Part shown: one piece after another, positions 58,659-64,000 of the stretch | How positions within the stretch are numbered: the stretch's first letter is position 1 | Layout: every line of letters begins with the position of its first letter | DNA from: Prauserella rugosa | GTDB taxonomy: Bacteria; Actinomycetota; Actinomycetes; Mycobacteriales; Pseudonocardiaceae | DNA: 64,000 nt | Direction: 5' to 3' | Assembly (NCBI RefSeq): GCF_000719975.1 | Contig: NZ_JOIJ01000007.1 | Location: forward strand, 248,001-312,000 | Made by a program: the position numbers and the translations under genes | Notes under the pieces: generated by a model | What the model saw: the letters and a program-made list of their open reading frames with translations, nothing else | What the model was told of the DNA's origin: nothing | Databases searched by the model: none

Positions 58659-59888
58659 TCAGAAGAGCAGGACGTCGACCTCGGAGCCCTGGGCCGCCTC
58701 GGTGACGTCCTCCCCGAGCACGATCAGGCAGTTGGCCTGGGTGAACGCCGCCAGCAGGTGCGAGCCGGGACCGCCGCGAGGGCCGACGACGCCGGTCACG
58801 TCGCCGTCCGTGCGGCTGTAGAACCCCCGGCGGAACTGCCGCTTGCCGGAGGGGGAGGAGAGCGTTTCGAGCAGGCGGGCGCGCACCCGCGTGCGGTCGA
58901 CGTCGTCGTGGCCGAGTGAGCTGAGGATCGCCGGGCGCAGGAAGGCCTCGAACGACACCAGCACGCTCACCGGATTGCCGGGCAGCGTGACGACCGGGAC
59001 GCCGTCCCACGTGCCGTGCCCCTGCGGGCCGCCGGGCTGCATCGCCACCTTCGTGAACGTCACGCCCGCTCCGGTGAGCGTGTCCTTGACGACCTCGTAG
59101 GCGCCCGCGCTGACCCCACCCGAGGTCACGACGAGGTCGACGTCGGGCAGTGCCGGTTCGATGGCAGCGCGGAAGCTGTCGACGTCGTCGGCGACGCTGC
59201 GCACCGTCGTCACCGTGCAGCCCAGCGACCGCAGCGCCGCGGCGAGCATGATGCTGTTCGACTCGTAGATCTGGCCGTGCTCGAGCGGCTCGGGCGGGAG
59301 CACCAGTTCGGTACCGGTGGACACGACGAGCACCCGCGGCGGGGTGTGCACGGCGAGGGTGTCCCTGCCGACCGCCGAGGCGAGGCCCAGCTGCGCCGGT
59401 CCGCACACGGTGCCCGCGGTCAGCGCGACCGTTCCCCTTGCGACGTCCTCACCCGCGCGGCGCACGTGCGTGCCGGAGGCCGACTCGGCGTACACCCGCA
59501 CCGTGTCGCGGCCCCCGTCGGTGCGCTCGACCATGACGACCGCGTCGGCCCCGTCCGGCATCGGCGCCCCCGTCATGATCCGGTGCGCCGTGCCGGGCGG
59601 CAGCGGCGGAACGTCGACCCGGCCCGCGGGGATGTCCTCACCGACGCGCAGCTGCACCGGGGCGTCCTCGCTCGCGCCCGCGACCTCGTCCGAGCGCACG
59701 GCGTAGCCGTCCATCGCGGAGTTGTCGAAGGGCGGCAGGGACACGCTCGCCGTCACGTCCTCGGCCAGCACCAGCCCTGCGCAGTCCTGGACGGGCACGC
59801 TCACCGCGGGCCGCCTGCCCAGCAGTTCGGTCACCTGTGCGCGATAGTCGTCGACGGAGATCACTCCGGCCACCCTTCTGACATCCAT
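58659..59888 (-). CDS. moeA: Molybdopterin molybdenumtransferase MoeA
   Basis: 409 residues. MoeA domains: an N-terminal region (PPFDNSAMDGYAVRS; GEDIPAGRVDVPPLPPGTAHRIMTGAPMP), molybdopterin-binding core (RVLVVSTGTELV, VVTSGGVSAGAYEVVKD, VTLPGNPVSVLVSFE), and a C-terminal beta-barrel. It inserts molybdate into adenylated molybdopterin. Start ATG 59888. Syntenic with Rv0438c (moeA2); 110 bases before psd. Confidence 0.93.
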   Translation of the reverse strand: MDVRRVAGVISVDDYRAQVTELLGRRPAVSVPVQDCAGLVLAEDVTASVSLPPFDNSAMDGYAVRSDEVAGASEDAPVQLRVGEDIPAGRVDVPPLPPGTAHRIMTGAPMPDGADAVVMVERTDGGRDTVRVYAESASGTHVRRAGEDVARGTVALTAGTVCGPAQLGLASAVGRDTLAVHTPPRVLVVSTGTELVLPPEPLEHGQIYESNSIMLAAALRSLGCTVTTVRSVADDVDSFRAAIEPALPDVDLVVTSGGVSAGAYEVVKDTLTGAGVTFTKVAMQPGGPQGHGTWDGVPVVTLPGNPVSVLVSFEAFLRPAILSSLGHDDVDRTRVRARLLETLSSPSGKRQFRRGFYSRTDGDVTGVVGPRGGPGSHLLAAFTQANCLIVLGEDVTEAAQGSEVDVLLF

Positions 59889-59996
59889 GACCGTCCCGGT
59901 GAATACGGCGTCACCGCCCATGAGCACTGTGTCAGACTCTCCCCGCCCTGCGCCCGCGCGGGGAGAAGCAGGCGGGCACGGACACGGGGAGAGCCC

Positions 59997-60674
59997 ATGC
60001 AGGTACAGCTACGGCATCAGCCGTCGTTCGCCGTCGCGCGCCTCATGCTCGCACCGGGAGAACCGGTGCAGGTGGAAGCAGGCGCCATGTCGGCGACGAG
60101 CTACGGGGTACAGGTGCAGGCCTCGACGCAGGGCGGCGTGATGAAGGGTCTCGGCCGCGCGATGCTGGGCGGGGAGTCGCTGTTCATCAGCACCTACACC
60201 GCCCCGCAGAACGGCGGATGGGTGGACGTCGCCGCTCACCTGCCCGGCGACCTGCAGGTGATCAACCTCGACGGCCGCACCGGATGGTGCGTCACCCGCG
60301 GCTCCTGGATCGCCTCGGCGCACGGCGTGCAGATGCAGACCAAATGGGGTGGGTTCAGCAATCTGTTCGGCGGCGAGGGCGGCTTTCTGACCTACGTGAC
60401 CGGCCAGGGTCCCGTCGTCGTGTCCTGCTACGGGGCGCTGGAGGTCGTCACGCTGCAGCCGGGCGAGATGATCACGATCGACTCCGGTCACGTCGTCGCC
60501 TACGCCGAAACGGTCCAGACGCAACTGCGCCGCATCTCCGGCGGGATGGTCCAGAGCCTCAAGAGCGGAGAGGGATTCGTGTTCGACTTCGCCGGTCCCG
60601 GCCAGGTCATGACCCAGACCCGCAATCCGTCGGCGCTGGCGGCGTGGGTCGCCCAGCAGGTGCCGAGCCGGTAG
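59997..60674 (+). CDS. AIM24-family protein
   Basis: 225 residues. AIM24/TRAP-like beta-sandwich: LAPGEPVQVEAGAMSATSYGV, GGESLFISTYTAP, WVDVAAHLPGDLQVINLDG, LFGGEGGFLTYVTGQGPVVVSCYG, and C-terminal FDFAGPGQVMTQTRN. No membrane segment. Bacterial members have no firmly assigned role. ATG 59997. Followed 15 bases later by a second, shorter paralogue. Confidence 0.87.
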   Translation: MQVQLRHQPSFAVARLMLAPGEPVQVEAGAMSATSYGVQVQASTQGGVMKGLGRAMLGGESLFISTYTAPQNGGWVDVAAHLPGDLQVINLDGRTGWCVTRGSWIASAHGVQMQTKWGGFSNLFGGEGGFLTYVTGQGPVVVSCYGALEVVTLQPGEMITIDSGHVVAYAETVQTQLRRISGGMVQSLKSGEGFVFDFAGPGQVMTQTRNPSALAAWVAQQVPSR

Positions 60675-60689
60675 GGCGGGGAACGCGCG

Positions 60690-61283
60690 ATGGAGGTCCA
60701 CACCCGGCACACGCCCACCTTTGGCGTCGCACGGATCGTGCTCGCCGAGGGCGAGTCCGTGCAGGCTCCCGACGAGGCGGTCATGGCGAGCGCATTCGGG
60801 ATCTCGGTCTCCCGGGGCCCGCGCGGCGAGCATCCCGTGCTCACCGCACCCGCGGGAGGTGGCTGGGTCGACCTGGCCCCGGACACCCCGGGTGACGTCT
60901 ATCCGCTCGGATTCGACGGGCGCAGCGGCTGGTGCGTGTCCAAGGTGCCGGCGTCGCGGGTGCTGGCCAGGCCCGCGTCGATCCGCAGGGACGAGCAGTG
61001 GCCCGCGTTGCAGTCGTTGTTCGGTGGCACGGCGGGGTTCCTGGAGCACTACAGCGGCACCGGTTCGCTCGTGCTGAGTGCCCGCGGTCCGGTGGATCTG
61101 CTGAACCTCGACGCGGGCGAGATGATCACCGTGCGTCCCGATTTCCTGGTCGCCTATCCGGACACGATCCAGGTTCGGCTGCGGGCGCTCGATCCGGCGG
61201 CGCCACAGTCCGTGCGCACCGGTGAAGGACTGGCACTCGATTTCGCCGGACCGGGCACCGTTCTGCTCCAGGCCAGGCGGTGA
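60690..61283 (+). CDS. AIM24-family protein, second paralogue
   Basis: 197 residues. It aligns with the preceding gene block by block (TFGVARIVLAEGESVQA; GGWVDLAPDTPGDVYPLGFDG; SLFGGTAGFLEHYSGTGSLVLSARG; LALDFAGPGTVLLQAR) but lacks the membrane-type GGESLFISTY strand. Tandem duplication with divergence; co-transcribed with its paralogue. ATG 60690. Confidence 0.85.
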   Translation: MEVHTRHTPTFGVARIVLAEGESVQAPDEAVMASAFGISVSRGPRGEHPVLTAPAGGGWVDLAPDTPGDVYPLGFDGRSGWCVSKVPASRVLARPASIRRDEQWPALQSLFGGTAGFLEHYSGTGSLVLSARGPVDLLNLDAGEMITVRPDFLVAYPDTIQVRLRALDPAAPQSVRTGEGLALDFAGPGTVLLQARR

Positions 61284-61528
61284 GTGTTTCCGGTTTTCCG
61301 GTTGATCACGTATCTGGTTGATTCCTTGTAGCGAACGTCGTGGGCTGTGTGGGTGAAGTGCATTCGGCCGAAGCTACGCAGAGCACATGCGGGAACGGAG
61401 CACCGCGCGGTTCCCGTTACCGCAAATTGACCATTGCCGAGCCGTGTGATTCCGGTAGCGTGATCGACGCTTGGAGCGCGGACAGGCTGGGCCTGAAGCG
61501 TTTTTCGGTTTGGTACAAGGAGGACGCC

Positions 61529-61735
61529 GTGGCAGTCGGCACGGTCAAGTGGTTCAACGCGGAAAAGGGCTACGGCTTCATCGAGTCCCCCGAGGGGCCC
61601 GACGTTTTCGTGCATTACTCCGCAATTCAGGCAGAAGGATTCCGCACCCTCGACGAGGGTGATCGAGTGGAGTTCGAGATCACGGCGGGGCGCGACGGCC
61701 GGAGTCAGGCCGCCGACGTCAAGAAGGTCTCGTAA
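61529..61735 (+). CDS. Cold-shock-domain protein
   Basis: 68 residues from GTG 61529, with AAGGAGG six bases ahead; a longer in-frame reading is upstream non-coding leader. OB fold: [19 protein letters not shown] (RNP1 KGYGFI), DVFVHYSAI (RNP2), and [23 protein letters not shown]. Single-stranded nucleic-acid chaperone. The 245-base upstream gap probably contains a long 5' leader; no convincing promoter. Confidence 0.95.
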   Translation: MAVGTVKWFNAEKGYGFIESPEGPDVFVHYSAIQAEGFRTLDEGDRVEFEITAGRDGRSQAADVKKVS

Positions 61736-61737
61736 CG

Positions 61738-61766
61738 CGGAAGGGCCCGTCAGCGGGCCCGTTCCG
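61738..61766 (+). terminator. Terminator after cold-shock gene
   Basis: CGGAAGGGCCCG (61738-61749) pairs with CGGGCCC-G-TTCCG (61754-61766) around TCAG, three bases after the stop codon. One bulged G; no U-tract. Confidence 0.72.
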
Positions 61767-61871
61767 TCTCCCCGGCGAGTTCCCCGGCGCATTCGCTCGT
61801 TCGTCGCACATGTCGGCGGACGGTCGGACACTTCACGTTCCACCTGCGGTCCGGCCGCTAGGCTTCGCGCT

Positions 61872-63440
61872 GTGTCAGGCGATGTGTCGGGGGACCTCAC
61901 CGGTCGACAGCTGGGCAACTACCGCATCGACGGGGTGCTCGGCCGCGGCGGCATGAGCGTGCTCTACGAGGCCACCGACGTGCGTCTCGGCCGCAAGGTC
62001 GCCCTCAAGGTCATCGGCCAGCACCTCGGCGCCGATGACGAGTTCCGCACGCGGTTCGTCGAGGAGGCTCGCAACACCTCGGCGGTCGACCACGCCAACA
62101 TCGTGCCGCTGTACGACTTCGGCGAACTCGACGGTCTGCTCTACATCGCCATGCGCTACGTCGAGGGTGCCGACCTCGCGGGAATCAGCGCGGGCGCGCC
62201 GATGGATCCCGACCGCGTCACGAACCTGCTCGACCAGGTCGCCGACGCCCTCGACACGCTCCACCGGGACGGGCTCGTGCACCTCGACGTCAAACCGGCC
62301 AACGTGCTCGTCTCGAACCGGCATCGCGCGCGCGACCACGTCGAACACGTCTACCTGGCCGACTTCGGTCTCACCGAGCGGGACGCCGCGACCAAGGCGT
62401 CGAGGAAGGGCGACTTCCTCGGTTCGCCGACGTACGCGGCGCCCGAACACCTTCGCGGAGAGCCCCTCGACGGGCGCACCGATCAGTACGCCCTCGCCTG
62501 CATGCTCTATTCGTGCCTCGCGGGCAGGCCGCCGTTCACGGGCGATGTCCAGACGGTGATCGCAGGTCACCTGAACCGCGAGCCACCCGCGCTGTCCGGC
62601 GTCGTGCCGCGCCTGCCCGACGGGATCGACACCGTCGTGCGCAAGGGTATGGCCAAGCGGCCGGAAGAACGGTATGCCACGTGTGTCGACCTCGTCGGCG
62701 CAGCCAAGGAGGCCCTCGGTGCGTCGGCGGGTACCAACGGCAAGGCGGGCACGAACGGTGAGGCGAGCGCCGAGGCGGTGATCGCCGCCGCCGACCGGGT
62801 GGACGCGGGACAGGCGGCGACGCCACCCACCGGCATGGACCAGGCGGCGGTCCGGGCGGCCGTCGCGCGACAGGGAGAGGCAGGGCCAGTGCACCCTCAG
62901 CAACCGAATCCCCAGCAGCCGGGGTGGCAGGGCCCGTACGGCCACGGCGGCCCGCCGCCCGGCCACGGCGGTCAGCCGGGGCAGCCGCCGTACGGCACAC
63001 CACCGCCGGGCACCCCCGCGCCCCCGACACCTCCACCCGGGCTCGGCACGCCGCCGCAGGGCGCAGGGCCCGGGTTCGGCACGCCTCCCGGAATGGCCCA
63101 GCCCGGTATGCAGCCGGGTGGACCCCCGCCGGGTGGACCGCAGCCGGGCGGCTTCCCCGGCGGACCGTCGGGCCCCGAGGGAGGAAAGGGCGGCAAGCGG
63201 TGGATCTGGGCCGTCGTGGCGGCGGTCGTGGTCGTCGCCGCGGCCGTCACGGCGATCTTCGTGTTCACCGGCGGTGAGGACGAGAGCGAGGGCGGCGGAG
63301 GCAACGAGGGCGGCACGTCGAGCACCGTTCCGCACATCCCCGTCGGCCCCGGCGGTTCCCAGTCGGCCGATCCCGGCGAGTCCGAGGGCAACAACAACCC
63401 GCCGCCCACCGAGATCCCGATCGAACCCGGCGACAACTGA
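61872..63440 (+). CDS. Membrane Ser/Thr protein kinase, non-RD
   Basis: 522 residues from GTG 61872. Kinase domain 15-275: G-loop VLGRGGMSVLYEA, Lys46 (VALKVIG), Glu64/65, DFG 164-166 and APE 190-192. The catalytic loop reads VHLDVKPANVL (136-146): Leu replaces the Arg of HRD. Then a 110-residue Gly/Pro/Gln-rich linker, one membrane helix (IWAVVAAVVVVAAAVTAIFVF, about 444-464) and a short acidic extracellular tail. PknB-type topology without PASTA. HLD suggests activation that does not need loop phosphorylation. Confidence 0.88.
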   Translation: MSGDVSGDLTGRQLGNYRIDGVLGRGGMSVLYEATDVRLGRKVALKVIGQHLGADDEFRTRFVEEARNTSAVDHANIVPLYDFGELDGLLYIAMRYVEGADLAGISAGAPMDPDRVTNLLDQVADALDTLHRDGLVHLDVKPANVLVSNRHRARDHVEHVYLADFGLTERDAATKASRKGDFLGSPTYAAPEHLRGEPLDGRTDQYALACMLYSCLAGRPPFTGDVQTVIAGHLNREPPALSGVVPRLPDGIDTVVRKGMAKRPEERYATCVDLVGAAKEALGASAGTNGKAGTNGEASAEAVIAAADRVDAGQAATPPTGMDQAAVRAAVARQGEAGPVHPQQPNPQQPGWQGPYGHGGPPPGHGGQPGQPPYGTPPPGTPAPPTPPPGLGTPPQGAGPGFGTPPGMAQPGMQPGGPPPGGPQPGGFPGGPSGPEGGKGGKRWIWAVVAAVVVVAAAVTAIFVFTGGEDESEGGGGNEGGTSSTVPHIPVGPGGSQSADPGESEGNNNPPPTEIPIEPGDN

Positions 63441-63466
63441 TCGGGAGACAGTGATCGGGCCACCGG

Positions 63467-64000
63467 TCACGTCGTGTAGACGCCCGTCGGTTCCGAGTGG
63501 TAGCCCTTCGCGCCGACGACCCGGGCCAGTGGGCTGCGCACCGCGCCGGTGGTGCGGGCCAGTTCGAGCGCCGCGCGGATGTCGTAGGCCGGTCGCCAGC
63601 CCAGCACCGAACGGGCACGCTCGTTGGAGTAGACGCGGTCGAGGGTGGGCAGCATCCGCCAGCCTCGCCGCCGGTACTCCTCGGCCACGTCGGGCAGCAC
63701 GCGGTCGAGGACGGCGGGCGCGTCCGTGGCGAGCTCGGCGGCGTCGTCGCGGCTGAACGGCGTGGTGGCGCTGATGATGAACCGGTCGAAGCCGAGGGCG
63801 GGTGCGCGATGCGCGGCGAGCAGGTGCGCCTCCACGACGTCCTCCAGGTCCACCCTGCGGTAGGCGAACTCGCTGACCTTGAGGTTCGTGTCGTCGAAGG
63901 CAGCGCGGACGTCGTCGCGGTCGTCGGCCTCGGGGAAGAATCGCGACGTCCGCAGCACGACCACCGGCGGGTCCAGATCGCGGGCCAACAGCTCGCACAG
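63467..64000 (-). CDS. NAD-dependent epimerase/dehydratase-like, C-terminal part
   Basis: At least 178 residues, open at the window's right edge. Visible: VVVLRTSRFFPEADD, YRRVDLEDVVEAHLLAA, FIISATTPFSRDDAAEL, YRRRGWRMLPTLDRVYSNERARSVLGWRP, the last being the typical end of extended SDR sugar epimerases (GWRPxYD). The Rossmann GxxGxxG part lies beyond 64000. A nucleotide-sugar or related substrate is likely; not determinable. Confidence 0.8.
   Translation of the reverse strand: MCELLARDLDPPVVVLRTSRFFPEADDRDDVRAAFDDTNLKVSEFAYRRVDLEDVVEAHLLAAHRAPALGFDRFIISATTPFSRDDAAELATDAPAVLDRVLPDVAEEYRRRGWRMLPTLDRVYSNERARSVLGWRPAYDIRAALELARTTGAVRSPLARVVGAKGYHSEPTGVYTT

Noticed and set aside
61284..61528. 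N-terminally extended cold-shock protein from ATG 61340
   Set aside because: The extra 63 codons are unlike any cold-shock domain, and AAGGAGG marks GTG 61529.

Overview
The window is high-GC actinobacterial chromosome. It shows frequent GTG and TTG starts, 1-4 base start/stop overlaps (ATGA, GTGA, TGATG), an IdeR/DmdR-type iron box, a DasR-type dre site, and many DUF families restricted to actinobacteria. A strong candidate lineage is Pseudonocardiaceae (Saccharomonospora, Prauserella or Amycolatopsis-like). This is inferred from gene content and order, without a database search.

Layout. 1-2910 (minus): a GAF-domain protein cut by the window edge and a split LigD end-joining pair (PE-ligase and polymerase as separate genes). 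3140-5221: a membrane hydrolase-like protein, then an MFS exporter that ends a siderophore operon. 5262-12263 (minus): an NRPS-independent siderophore operon in the order SbnA-like PLP enzyme, a giant protein carrying two complete NIS synthetase domains, a second NIS synthetase, a PLP decarboxylase and the exporter, with an iron box just upstream. 12420-13517: a MerR regulator fused to two DNA-polymerase beta-clamp domains. 13645-17353: a secreted LGFP protein, an MhqR/MhqO/MhqD-like quinone-response module and a 38-39 residue double-CxxC protein. 17432-19646: an Abi-alpha-like protein and a DUF445 protein. 19665-26514: a glucosylglycerate-hydrolase/ABC-importer operon facing a divergent ROK repressor.

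26563-30674: a DinB-like protein, two membrane proteins, a HhH-GPD repair protein, and a MarR/tautomerase pair sharing two operator-like boxes. 31001-34445: a complete ectABCD (ectoine and hydroxyectoine) cluster, indicating osmotic-stress tolerance. 34920-37628 (minus): an unfamiliar two-gene unit (nucleotidyltransferase-like protein plus a 291-residue partner) downstream of an ArfA-like OmpA-domain pair. 37711-39449: an SGNH hydrolase and a DUF3159 protein. 39487-42355: an amino-sugar kinase and SIS isomerase operon divergent from dasR with a dre palindrome between them.

42509-63440 is mostly conserved core that I recognise as parallel to Mycobacterium tuberculosis Rv0414c-Rv0438c. It contains thiE / TPP riboswitch-thiO-thiS-thiG, two thiD paralogues, TPP riboswitch-thiC, def, DUF3263, a LytR_C (VirR-like) protein, and the moeA-psd-pssA-AAA ATPase operon. 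Interspersed are a PstS-like gene split by an apparent one-base frameshift, tandem AIM24 proteins, a cold-shock protein and a Ser/Thr kinase with a non-canonical HLD catalytic loop. The right edge cuts a nucleotide-sugar epimerase-like gene.

The most unusual items are the tandem-domain NIS synthetase in a staphyloferrin-B-like cluster lacking SbnB, the MerR-sliding-clamp fusion, and the nucleotidyltransferase-like two-gene unit at 34920-36283.
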